A stretch of 64,000 nt of DNA from Marinobacter sp. LQ44. GTDB taxonomy: Bacteria; Pseudomonadota; Gammaproteobacteria; Pseudomonadales; Oleiphilaceae. The position numbers and the translations under genes are program-made. The stretch is from contig NZ_CP014754.1 in assembly GCF_001447155.2 (NCBI RefSeq), positions 558,001-622,000 on the forward strand, written 5' to 3'. The notes beneath the pieces are model-generated. The model made no database searches. It was not told the DNA's origin and was given only the letters and a program-made list of their open reading frames with translations. Shown piece after piece: positions 8,376-15,867 of the stretch (position 1 is the stretch's first letter; each line of letters starts with the position of its first letter).

Positions 8376-9935
8376 CCCGGATTTCTCATAGGTCCCCGGC
8401 AAGTCTCGCAGACTGTGCAGGTTACCGCCATTACCGCTCATTTGCGGCCGAGATTGACTAATAACCGATCAATTTCTGTTGTCCGGACACACGACCCCCT
8501 TTCCCCCATTGCATCGGGCCGGGGGAGCCCGGGCTTCTATCCCGGAACCAGTTGACGTACCAGGTCAGAGAGTTCGTCTTTGTAAGGATAGGCATCGCTC
8601 ATCAACACCCGTATGCGCCGAGTGTTGCGAATGATGACCGCGCCCACCTTGATCAGTTTCAGCCGCAGGTTACTGGCGCTCATTCTCTCGAAGGGCGTCT
8701 TCTTCAAGTGGGCCCGTAATCGCTCGAACAACGTGTAGGCAAAGCCCGATAGGAGCAACCGCCACTGATTGGTCCACCACCGCGTGCTGGAGGTGCGATC
8801 TGCGAACAGACACAACTGCTGATCCTTGATCCGGTTTTCCATATCGCCACGGGCGCAGTACTGCTCGTAGTAGAGCTTGAGGCCGTCGTCATAGCGGGAA
8901 CTGATCACGAAGCGAGGGTTCGAGCCAAACTCACCTTCTTCCAGGCGAGCCACCACCCAGCGAGGGTATTTCCAGGTGTGGGCCTGGTACTGGAACCGGT
9001 AGGTGGCAGAGACTTTTTCTCCCAACTCCCCGTGAGCCCTGCGAACCAGCATCGAGGGCACGTCCACCTCCTTGAGCAGCCGGCTGTTTTTGCTGATGCC
9101 CACAAGGTAATCCACGTTATTCCGGTCGCACCAGCTCAGCAATCGGGGGCGATAGAAGCCGCTGTCACCCCGGAACACGATGCGGGTATCCGGCCAGTAC
9201 TGCCGGATGAACTTCACCAGCAGGGCCAGAATGGCCCAGCTGTGGCGGCTGTCGCTTCGATTGCTGGTGCGCAGGTAGCTCACCAACAGGTGACGGCCGC
9301 AGAACACGTACAGCGGGAAGTAACAATGGTGATCGTAGTAGGCGTTAAAGAACTTGCCGGGCTGGTCGCCATGCACTGGAATGTCAGTGCCATCAAAATC
9401 CAGCACAATTTCCTTGGGTGGAGTCTCGTGCTGTTCAATGAAGTGATGCCACAGCAGTTCGTGGGCGTTGATCACCGCCTGCCGGTCCACGCGCTGTTCC
9501 ATCCGGCACAAGGTCGATTTGCCCGCCAGAATGGCATCTTCACCGGTTGCGGTCTGAAGTGCCTGATCAGCGCGTAGCGCCTCGTGATCGTTGAGGTCTT
9601 CGTACCCGGCAGCCACGCCAAAGACCCGCTGCCGGACCATGGTTTGAAGCTTGTGGCGAACCAGCACGGGATTACGGGCATCGTCCAGCACCGTAGCCAG
9701 GCGCTGAGTGAGCTGGTGTTGTTTGTCGACTTCGCGAAGCAGGAGCAATCCGGCATCGGAGGTGATGTGGCCACCGGAGAAATCGGCTTCAATTTGGCGG
9801 CGAGAGAGTGGCGAGAAGGTCAGTTTTTCAGGTACCATTTCGGATAGCGGCTGTTGGTGCTTAGTGAACGGTGTAAGGTCCTGAAATTATACCGCTTTCA
9901 GCCGCTTTCTTTTATCCCCTCGTGAGAAATCCGGG
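8376..9935 (-). mobile_element. IS1380-family element with TTAG target duplication
   Basis: Terminal inverted repeats CCCGGATTTCTCA (8376-8388) and its exact complement (9923-9935) are flanked by the direct repeat TTAG at 8372-8375 and 9936-9939. The 1560-bp element holds one transposase gene. The intact duplication, and the clean reading frame obtained on excision, show a simple and probably recent insertion into a cassette gene. Confidence 0.93.
8537..9838 (-). CDS. IS1380-family transposase
   Basis: The 433-residue protein is full length for IS1380-type DDE transposases. It starts with a family-typical N-terminus (FSPLSRRQIEADFSGGHITSDAG). It has the first catalytic aspartate in EIVLDFDGTDIPVHG, the second in TRIVFRGDSGFYRP, and the downstream YxxRxxxEnRIK-type region (YCARGDMENRIKD) with the glutamate. 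No frame break is visible, so the element is probably mobile. The start at ATG 9838 lies about 100 bp from the right end of the element. Confidence 0.92.
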   Translation of the reverse strand: MVPEKLTFSPLSRRQIEADFSGGHITSDAGLLLLREVDKQHQLTQRLATVLDDARNPVLVRHKLQTMVRQRVFGVAAGYEDLNDHEALRADQALQTATGEDAILAGKSTLCRMEQRVDRQAVINAHELLWHHFIEQHETPPKEIVLDFDGTDIPVHGDQPGKFFNAYYDHHCYFPLYVFCGRHLLVSYLRTSNRSDSRHSWAILALLVKFIRQYWPDTRIVFRGDSGFYRPRLLSWCDRNNVDYLVGISKNSRLLKEVDVPSMLVRRAHGELGEKVSATYRFQYQAHTWKYPRWVVARLEEGEFGSNPRFVISSRYDDGLKLYYEQYCARGDMENRIKDQQLCLFADRTSSTRWWTNQWRLLLSGFAYTLFERLRAHLKKTPFERMSASNLRLKLIKVGAVIIRNTRRIRVLMSDAYPYKDELSDLVRQLVPG

Positions 9936-10491
9936 TTAGTGAGGCTGACAGGAACGAATTCCGAATCACAGAACAGTTGAAAAATTTGCTTTTGGGTGAG
10001 GGGCTAACCACTGTAACAGCTTTAGTCCACACAGCATCACAACTCTTTGGTGCATTAGATATATTCTATGATAAAGCTTTAGCTGGTGAGCGCTTTATGA
10101 TCCACTTTGTGTCTCATGGAAATGATGACGGCATTCAAGTAGGAGACGATTTTGTTACTTGGAGTATGCTGCGTCCATATCTACAAAAAATTAATGTGGC
10201 TACTGATCAAACGCTTTTATTGAACATGAGTACTTGCAAAGGGCTTCATGGCGTTAAGATCGTGGATAAAGACGGTGATTATCCGTTCTTTGGCTTGATT
10301 GGAGCCAAGGTAGACCTACTTGTAACTGATGCGCTTGAAGCAAATAAAATAATGTATCGAAAGTGGCTCAATGATATGCCTGTACAAAAACTTGTTCCTG
10401 AAACTAACCAAGAATTAGGCAGAAATGTCCTTTTTAATGTGTCCGCAGAGGGATTTCGAAAAATAAAACTATGATTACCTTTCATTCAAGC

Positions 10492-10568
10492 CCTAACAAT
10501 CGGCTGCACAGCGACCGATTTTCCGCTGCTTCGCAGCTCCAAACCGGCGCGTGAGCCGGGCGTTGAGG
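10492..10568 (+). other. attC site after the caspase-like cassette
   Basis: A compact site of about 77 bp runs from CCTAACAATCGGCTG to CCGGGCGTTGAGG. The arms CGGCT / AGCCG and GCTGC-TTC-GCAGC allow a folded hairpin. Both core ends are present and uninterrupted. The sequence right of the core (CTGTAGAAAAACCCC) looks like the end of an IS1182-family element, so the following cassette was hit at its very start. Confidence 0.75.
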
Positions 10569-10635
10569 CTGTAGAAAAACCCCGAAATCACCCTGTGTTT
10601 TGATAGGATCAGGCAAACGGACAAGGAGTGGTCAG

Positions 10636-10876
10636 ATGCCCCTCTTCAAGCACTACAACTACGACCAGGACACTATGGTCGTCATCAACTACCAGGAACA
10701 GCTCCAGCCCGGCACCTTTGAACACGCGGTGGACTACCTGATCGAGCACAAGCTGGACCTGGCGGTGTTTCATCCCAAGTACCGCAACGAAGACACTGGC
10801 CGGCTGGCCTACGATCCGGCCATCCTGCTGAAGATCATCCTGTTTGCCTACTCCAAGGGCATCACCTCGGTAATCC
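10636..10876 (+). pseudogene. IS1182-family transposase, N-terminal fragment
   Basis: About 80 codons from ATG 10636 (RBS AAGGAG) encode the conserved start of IS1182-type transposases: FKHYNYDQDTMVVINYQEQL, then VDYLIEHKLDLAVFHPKYRN and YDPAILLKIILFAYSKGITS. The homology stops near 10876 and the frame runs on, without a stop, into the acetyltransferase gene. The left element end is probably at about 10566. The rest of the element is missing, so this is a deletion remnant. A chimeric protein starting at 10636 is possible but would not be functional as a transposase. Confidence 0.75.
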
Positions 10877-10926
10877 CCCCATCGAGAACAAACGCCGGCC
10901 CCACGAGACTGCACAGGGAAAAATCA

Positions 10927-11460
10927 GTGCCATTGTTTGAAACAGAGAGGTTGGTTGTAAGAAAGCTCTCCCATCAAGACATTCCGGTGCTCACCGCAAT
11001 GCTCAGTGATCCGGAAGTCATGAAGTTTTCCGTTCGAGGAGTTTGCAACGAAGAAGCTACCCGAAAGTTCGTTGATTGGTGCCTTGAGTGTTACGCCTCT
11101 CATGGAATCGGGCCATGGGCTCTGTATGAGAAAGAATCAGGCGAATTTATCGGCTTCTGTGGCGTTGGGCCGGAGTTGGTTGGCGAAGTTGAAGAAATCA
11201 ATCTGGGTTATCGCCTGGCGCGCAGGTTCTGGCATCATGGGTATGCGACAGAGGCTGTCAAAGGTGTTCTCCGGTATGCTTTCCGGAAAAAACACTGTGA
11301 GTCGGTCATTGTTATTATCGAGCCGGAGCATATAGCCTCCGTTAGGGTGACGGAGAAGGTTGGGTTCCGAGACTACGCGCTTCAAGAGTTTCACAACCGA
11401 CCGGTGCGGGTGTATCGAATGACTTGCGAAGATTGGGCATTGCACAACAAATTGTTGTAG
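10927..11460 (+). CDS. GNAT-family acetyltransferase (RimJ/RimL-like)
   Basis: The 177-residue protein is read from GTG 10927 (AGGGA upstream), where homology to the family begins (PLFETERLVVRKLSHQD). It shows the RimJ/RimL-type layout: a strand with EFIGFCGVGPEL, the acetyl-CoA loop near LARRFWHHGYATEAVKGVLRYAF, and VTEKVGFRDY. It likely transfers acetyl from acetyl-CoA to an amine, but the substrate is unknown. The frame is continuous with the transposase fragment upstream, so the natural 5' end may have been replaced and expression may depend on the IS remnant. No clear attC follows it. Confidence 0.75.
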   Translation: MPLFETERLVVRKLSHQDIPVLTAMLSDPEVMKFSVRGVCNEEATRKFVDWCLECYASHGIGPWALYEKESGEFIGFCGVGPELVGEVEEINLGYRLARRFWHHGYATEAVKGVLRYAFRKKHCESVIVIIEPEHIASVRVTEKVGFRDYALQEFHNRPVRVYRMTCEDWALHNKLL

Positions 11461-11520
11461 TGCGCCCATTACCACTGGTTTTGGGAGATAAGGACATCCG
11501 TAAACATTGCAGGAGGCATC

Positions 11521-11907
11521 ATGATAGTCATCTATGGAATCAAAGAACATCTTAATCCGATCAAGGCTCAGCTCTCCGAGGTTATTCACGGATGTATGCA
11601 GTCCGTACTCGGTATGCCGGAAGACAAGCGGGCTCATCGTTTTATCCCCATGGAACCCGAGGACTTTTATTACCCCGGGGGCCGGACGCCCGCCTACACG
11701 GCCATCGAGATTAATATGATGCAGGGCCGAACGCCCGAGACCCAGAAAGCTCTGATCAAGGAGCTCTTCAGCAAGATTGAGTCCGTGATTGGCATCTCAC
11801 CCGTGGATGTTGAGATCATGATCAAGGAACAACCGCCCCACTGTTGGGGCTTTCGGGGCATGACTGGAGACGAGGTGCGTGACCTTAAGTACTCGGTCAA
11901 TGTGTAA
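11521..11907 (+). CDS. Tautomerase_2-like protein
   Basis: The 128-residue protein starts at ATG 11521 behind GGAGG. It carries the hallmarks of the Tautomerase_2 branch of the 4-oxalocrotonate tautomerase/MIF superfamily: the segment DKRAHRFIPMEPEDF, AIEINMMQGRTPETQKALIKEL, and the C-terminal WGFRGMTGDEVRDL. The N-terminus reads Met-Ile-Val, so the catalytic proline normally exposed after Met removal is absent; activity as a classical tautomerase is therefore doubtful. It is followed by a weak attC-like sequence, which suggests it is a cassette gene. Confidence 0.75.
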   Translation: MIVIYGIKEHLNPIKAQLSEVIHGCMQSVLGMPEDKRAHRFIPMEPEDFYYPGGRTPAYTAIEINMMQGRTPETQKALIKELFSKIESVIGISPVDVEIMIKEQPPHCWGFRGMTGDEVRDLKYSVNV

Positions 11908-11911
11908 CAAT

Positions 11912-11993
11912 GTTGTCAACGTGAAGTCATTGCTAGTAAGGCTTCACCGCCAGTAGTGGCGCGCATTGACAGGCGAAAATGGGACTGCGTTGA
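11912..11993 (+). other. Possible attC site after the tautomerase gene
   Basis: The outer segments GTCAACGTGAAGTCATT and AATGGGACTGCGTTGAT are complementary apart from small bulges, as in attC stems with extrahelical bases, and an inner CGCCA..TGGCG hairpin is present. The cores (TGTCAAC and CGTTGAT) depart from the consensus. Size, place and bulged-stem form support attC; the poor cores argue against it. Confidence 0.4.
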
Positions 11994-12039
11994 TTTTACT
12001 TATCGGAGTTTCGTCAGCCAATTTAACGGAGAGGACTGC

Positions 12040-12765
12040 ATGACAAGGATCAGTTTAATAATCGGTATGACCTTTACCTTCCTGCAAGGTTTTGGTTTAG
12101 CTGTATCAGCTGAAGAAAACATCAAAGCTATGCCAATAATTATGGCTATAAAAGAAACCGAGTCCACAGAGAATAGGATTGCTCGGCTAGGAAGAATTGA
12201 TAATCTAGTGGAGAAATACAAATTAAACCTAAATGAAAAGTACATTTATACTGGTGAAGGCTTAGCTGGCAGTCTTCATAATCTTGGAGTGGTATATAAA
12301 ATATCGGACAACGGATCTTCGAGCAATGTCATACAACTAAATTTTCGAAACGGCTTTGGCAGAAAAAAAGTCGTAGCTAATTCTAAGTTGATACCCGAGG
12401 CCAGCTTATCCAGAAATGATTACAATCAAAGAATTGCATCTCGTGTAATACTGAAAGACGAGCCAGGATCTAAGGCCAGGAAATACTATAAAGATTGGTA
12501 TGATGAATATTTTTCCTTGAGAGCTACTCTAGCTAAAAAGGTCTTGGATACGGGCAGGTGTGATACGGTTGTCAGCGCAGATATGTACCTAGTCAATGGA
12601 AATTCCTTCACAGCGTTTTGCGGTAATGGTTTTCATTATAGCCAGAACGAAAACCAAATAAGGAATGATAAACCGTTAGATAGCGAGGTAGTATATTGGA
12701 CTGCAACAGGGATCACTGTGCCTGATCAAGAACCCCATCCAAATCCAGACTTATACACCCAATAA
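12040..12765 (+). CDS. Hypothetical secreted protein
   Basis: The start is placed at ATG 12040 because GGAGAGG lies just upstream and the product then begins with a signal peptide (about residues 1-23, ending AVSAEEN); an upstream in-frame start at 11956 would bury it. The mature part, about 218 residues, is mixed alpha/beta with two cysteines (CDTV and FCGNG) that could pair in the periplasm. I do not recognise the family. Codon use is AT-rich compared with the neighbouring beta-lactamase gene, which starts 40 bp after its stop codon. The two could be co-transcribed but look to be of different origin. Confidence 0.7.
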   Translation: MTRISLIIGMTFTFLQGFGLAVSAEENIKAMPIIMAIKETESTENRIARLGRIDNLVEKYKLNLNEKYIYTGEGLAGSLHNLGVVYKISDNGSSSNVIQLNFRNGFGRKKVVANSKLIPEASLSRNDYNQRIASRVILKDEPGSKARKYYKDWYDEYFSLRATLAKKVLDTGRCDTVVSADMYLVNGNSFTAFCGNGFHYSQNENQIRNDKPLDSEVVYWTATGITVPDQEPHPNPDLYTQ

Positions 12766-12804
12766 ACTGGGCGCGCATAGCCTATGATGAAGGTTGAACC
12801 GTTG

Positions 12805-13686
12805 ATGAAATTTCATACGCTTATCGCGGCTACTTTACTTACCTTGTTCACCTCAGTTGCCGCTGCTGACCAACATAACTCCCTGATTAAAACTGTCGAG
12901 AAAGTCGCTGACGACCTGGAGGCCCATGTTGGCTTTGCTGCTTACGACGTGGAATCGGGCCAGAGGTGGGAATATCACGCTGATCAGCGGTTTGCGATGT
13001 CCAGCACGTTTAAAACCCCGGCTTGTGCCGCCCTGCTCCATCGGGTCGATACGGGACAGGCGAACCTCAGCAGAAAGGTGCATGTTTCAGAATCCGATCT
13101 CGTGACCTACTCCCCCATCACAGAGAAGCACGCTGGTGGTGAGGCGATGACCCTTTCAGATCTTTGCGAGGCCACACTGACAACGAGCGATAATACCGCC
13201 GCAAATCTGGTTTTACGAGAATTGGGCGGGCCAGAAGCAGTAACCTCGTTTGCGAGGCATTTGGGAGACGATGTAACGCGTCTCGACCGGTGGGAAACGG
13301 AACTGAATGAAGCGTTACCAGGCGATAACCGAGATACCACAACGCCAAATGCGATGGTCAGGAATCTTCAAACCTTGCTGTTGGGTGATGCCTTATCCGA
13401 ACCGTCCAGAGAGCAACTACGTGATTGGCTCGAGGGCAACCAGGTTGCGGACGGGCTTTTTCGGGCTGCTGTACCAGAGGGCTGGACTGTCGCAGATCGA
13501 ACCGGGGCGGGAGGTTTCGGGTCGAGGTCTATTACGGCCGTCATCTGGCCACCTGAGCGCCAACCTATAATTGTGGCGCTGTATCTGACTCAGACGGAGG
13601 CTTCCTTCGAAGAGCGGAATGCGGCAATTGCCGAGATAGGTAAAGCAATCGTGTTGACGGTGCCGTTTGACCCCAGCCGCCGCTAA
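12805..13686 (+). CDS. Class A beta-lactamase, carbenicillinase-like (RTG type)
   Basis: The ATG at 12805 gives a 293-residue precursor with a signal peptide (residues 1 to about 20, FTSVAAADQ), so the enzyme is periplasmic; earlier in-frame ATGs at 12784 and 12787 are less likely. All class A elements are present: S67-T-F-K70 (Ambler S70/K73), S128-D-N130, W163-E164 (Ambler E166) with the omega loop, and R232-T-G234 in place of the common KTG. The Arg at Ambler 234 and the ADRTGAGGFGSRSITAVIW region are typical of the CARB/PSE/RTG carbenicillinases. It should hydrolyse penicillins and carboxypenicillins by the acyl-serine mechanism. It lies in the accessory region next to cassette remnants. 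Confidence 0.92.
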   Translation: MKFHTLIAATLLTLFTSVAAADQHNSLIKTVEKVADDLEAHVGFAAYDVESGQRWEYHADQRFAMSSTFKTPACAALLHRVDTGQANLSRKVHVSESDLVTYSPITEKHAGGEAMTLSDLCEATLTTSDNTAANLVLRELGGPEAVTSFARHLGDDVTRLDRWETELNEALPGDNRDTTTPNAMVRNLQTLLLGDALSEPSREQLRDWLEGNQVADGLFRAAVPEGWTVADRTGAGGFGSRSITAVIWPPERQPIIVALYLTQTEASFEERNAAIAEIGKAIVLTVPFDPSRR

Positions 13687-13716
13687 GGGTTCATCTATGG
13701 AGCTAAGTAAGCGGGC

Positions 13717-13746
13717 TTGATAGAATTTTCGTGACATTGGGATAAT
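13717..13746 (+). promoter_or_regulatory. Predicted sigma-70 promoter upstream of 13789
   Basis: TTGATA (13717-13722) and GATAAT (13741-13746) are separated by 18 bp. It lies between the beta-lactamase stop codon and the next gene, which starts 42 bp downstream. Assigned by sequence only. Confidence 0.4.
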
Positions 13747-13788
13747 GCCAAAGAGTCATCCGCGAACCGGCAACAGGAAAAGGAATTC

Positions 13789-14250
13789 ATGGCAACAGAT
13801 TGGAAATTGGTTCGTAGGCTCGTAAATTCTGCGCTTGATGCCTGCGAAGCTTTGGATCACTTAGAAATTACGGATGATGAACGAAGCACCCCTGTTCGAG
13901 CTACCAACGGACAGACCACCGGCACTGTATGGGACGCTTTACAGAGTGCGCATATCTTCCCGGAAAACGTTCGGTATATGGTTATTAGGGGCCGAGGGCA
14001 GTTAGGCGACTCCGCCCCATTTGTTCAACCGGTCAGCCGCGTACTCCAACAAACGGGATTGCTGGCAGCTGAACTCGTTGGTTCGCAGCAGCTGCAAGCA
14101 CCAATAAAGGGTATCGACTTCTACTCACCAGAAAGGGAACAATCCCTGGAATCGGTAATCGAGAACCTTGCAACATGGTACAAGAGCCATCTGGTGCCCA
14201 ATGTTGAGATCGCGCTTGCCAATGCGCGTGGCGGTGACCACTCGTCATAA
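13789..14250 (+). CDS. Hypothetical protein
   Basis: The 153-residue protein starts at ATG 13789 with AAAGGAA upstream. It is soluble, has no cysteine-rich or catalytic motif that I can identify, and shows a helix-rich C-terminal half (ESVIENLATWYKSHLVP). A predicted promoter lies 42 bp upstream. The stop codon overlaps TAACGGGCGTTGCAA, which looks like two attC core ends brought together, so it may once have been a cassette gene. The function is unknown and I do not recognise the family. Confidence 0.65.
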   Translation: MATDWKLVRRLVNSALDACEALDHLEITDDERSTPVRATNGQTTGTVWDALQSAHIFPENVRYMVIRGRGQLGDSAPFVQPVSRVLQQTGLLAAELVGSQQLQAPIKGIDFYSPEREQSLESVIENLATWYKSHLVPNVEIALANARGGDHSS

Positions 14251-14262
14251 CGGGCGTTGCAA
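14248..14262 (+). other. Possible collapsed attC (core ends fused)
   Basis: The sequence TAACGGGCGTTGCAA joins the left-type end TAAC to a right-type GGGCGTTG, the same right end as in the attC at 10558-10565, with no spacer. It overlaps the stop codon of one small gene and precedes the DinB copy. Internal deletion of an attC would give this; chance is also possible. Confidence 0.25.
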
Positions 14263-14305
14263 CCTGATGCAGTAAAGTTGGCACTTTGAATGAAACGGAA
14301 TTCCA

Positions 14306-14848
14306 ATGAACGTGAAAAACCATTTTGAATTGCTCGCCACATACAATCAGTGGATGAACGCAAAGGTCTATGAGGCGGCGGGAAAGCTGTCGGCCGACGA
14401 ATTAACGAAAGACCGCGGCGCTTTCTTTGGCTCGATCCTGGGCACCCTGAACCATATTCTCGTTGGCGATACCATCTGGCTCAAGCGTTTTGCTACTCAC
14501 CCGTCGTGCCAGGAATCGCTGCGCGGAGTCACAGACCTTGATACTCCGACTAGCCTGGACCAAGTTCTCTTTGGTGATATTGAACACTTAACTGAGCATC
14601 GAATCTGGCTGGATCGACAGATCATCGATTGGATAGCTCAGCTTACCGAAGAAGACCTGGATGTAGTTCTCTCCTACCACAACACCAAAGGGGTTCCGGC
14701 AAAAAAGCGGTTTTCGAGCCTGGTGCTTCATTTCTTCAACCACCAAACTCATCATCGTGGGCAGGTGTCGACTTTGCTGTCCCAGGCAGGGGTGGATATC
14801 GGGGTGACTGATCTATTGGTTCAAATTCCAGAAGAGTCTCAAGCATGA
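14306..14848 (+). CDS. DinB-family protein (copy 2)
   Basis: The 180-residue protein starts at ATG 14306 and is collinear with the cassette copy at 4563-5105, with no gap and about 70% identity by eye. It keeps the probable metal-binding histidines (GTLNH and FNHQTHHRG) and the strictly shared blocks DRGAFFGSILGTLNH and LSYHNTKGVPA. As a DinB/YfiT-like four-helix protein it may act in thiol-dependent detoxification, but no substrate is indicated. Unlike copy 1 it has no clear attC downstream. The divergence between copies suggests separate capture rather than a recent tandem duplication. Confidence 0.85.
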   Translation: MNVKNHFELLATYNQWMNAKVYEAAGKLSADELTKDRGAFFGSILGTLNHILVGDTIWLKRFATHPSCQESLRGVTDLDTPTSLDQVLFGDIEHLTEHRIWLDRQIIDWIAQLTEEDLDVVLSYHNTKGVPAKKRFSSLVLHFFNHQTHHRGQVSTLLSQAGVDIGVTDLLVQIPEESQA

Positions 14849-14919
14849 CCCATCGCTTCAGTTCCGCGGCCTCCCCTGCGGCACCTCAGCCCCGCGATGG
14901 ACACCAATAAGGACAGCTT

Positions 14920-15810
14920 GTGCCTGCGTCAGCCCCCCTGGTCAGCATCATCACACCCACCTTCAACCGTGAGCGCACCATCACGCAAGCGGTCGAGTCT
15001 GTGTTGGCCCAGTCATATCCCCACTGGGAGCTGATCATCGTTGATGATGGCTCCCAGGATGGCACCAGCGAGAGTCTGGCCAGTTACCTGGATGATGACC
15101 GCATCCACTACCATTTTCAGGAGAATCAGGGCCAGAGCATTGCCCGGAATCTGGCGCTTCAGTACGCCCAGGGAGAGCTAATATGTTTTCTCGATTCTGA
15201 TGACCTGTGGGTGCCCGATAAGCTGGAACGGCAAGTGGCGCTGATGGAGGCTCACCCGGAGGTGGACGTGCTTCACAGTGATGAAATCATGATCGACGAA
15301 CAGGGCCGGGAGTTGTCCCGCAAGAATATGCGCCGGTACTCGGGCCGGATTGCCCGGCAGATGCTGGTGGACAACAGCGTGAGCATCAACACGGTCATGG
15401 CGCGGCGGGAATGTTTCGATACCATGGGCGGGTTTTCCGGCCGTTACGGCGTTGCCGACGATTACGACATCTGGCTGCGTTTTTCGGCCCGGTTTACGTT
15501 CCTTTATGTACCCGAATATTGGGGCTATTACCGGGTGATGGCAGATCAGATTTCCAGCGACAAACAACGACGCTTTGCAGCGAACGAGTCGATTATTCGG
15601 GATTTTATTGAGGAACACGGGAGCGCGCTTCAACCCTGGGAGATCCACTGGGGCCTGGCCCGCTTCTATTGCCGCAAAGCCCGTTATTTTGCGTCGGCGG
15701 GGAAAACGGCCATCGCCTGGGGCGCAATTGCCCAGGCCCTGCGATATGCTCCTCTGGACTCGGTAGTATGGCGCGCTGTTTATCGAGTGATAGTCCCCCG
15801 CCATGGGTGA
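14920..15810 (+). CDS. GT2-family glycosyltransferase
   Basis: The 296-residue protein starts at GTG 14920 with AAGGA upstream. It has the GT-A fold signature of family 2: PLVSIITPTFNRERTITQAVESV at the N-terminus (nucleotide binding), ELIIVDDGSQDGT, and the DXD-type motif CFLDSDDLW, followed by the acceptor-side region ADDYDIWLRFS. There is no membrane segment, so it works at the cytoplasmic face using a nucleotide-sugar donor. It stands alone, without other polysaccharide genes in the neighbourhood, so the acceptor cannot be inferred. Confidence 0.88.
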   Translation: MPASAPLVSIITPTFNRERTITQAVESVLAQSYPHWELIIVDDGSQDGTSESLASYLDDDRIHYHFQENQGQSIARNLALQYAQGELICFLDSDDLWVPDKLERQVALMEAHPEVDVLHSDEIMIDEQGRELSRKNMRRYSGRIARQMLVDNSVSINTVMARRECFDTMGGFSGRYGVADDYDIWLRFSARFTFLYVPEYWGYYRVMADQISSDKQRRFAANESIIRDFIEEHGSALQPWEIHWGLARFYCRKARYFASAGKTAIAWGAIAQALRYAPLDSVVWRAVYRVIVPRHG

Positions 15811-15867
15811 TACAGGATTGACATTGGTAGCCTCTCAGATTGGCTTTCATCAAAAAAAGGAATGACC

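Larger units (their letters stand above)
8296..10474 (+). pseudogene. Caspase/CHAT-like cassette gene interrupted by an IS1380-family element
   Basis: The gene starts at ATG 8296 behind AAGGA, is cut at codon 27, and resumes at 9940. Removing 8376-9935 and one TTAG copy restores an uninterrupted frame of 204 codons (8296-8375 joined to 9940-10474). The restored protein has a hydrophobic strand followed by H86-G87 (MIHFVSHGNDDGI) and, 40 residues later, C126 (LLLNMSTCKG). This is the His/Cys dyad layout of caspase-like and CHAT peptidases. The family match is by motif only, as the protein is short. It lies between two attC sites, so it was a single-gene cassette; in integrons and defence islands such proteases often act as death effectors. 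In this strain the gene is broken. Confidence 0.7.

Noticed and set aside
12766..12804. attC between the secreted protein gene and the beta-lactamase gene
   Set aside because: Only about 40 bp are available, with no core sites or stem, so the beta-lactamase gene cannot be shown to be a single-gene cassette.
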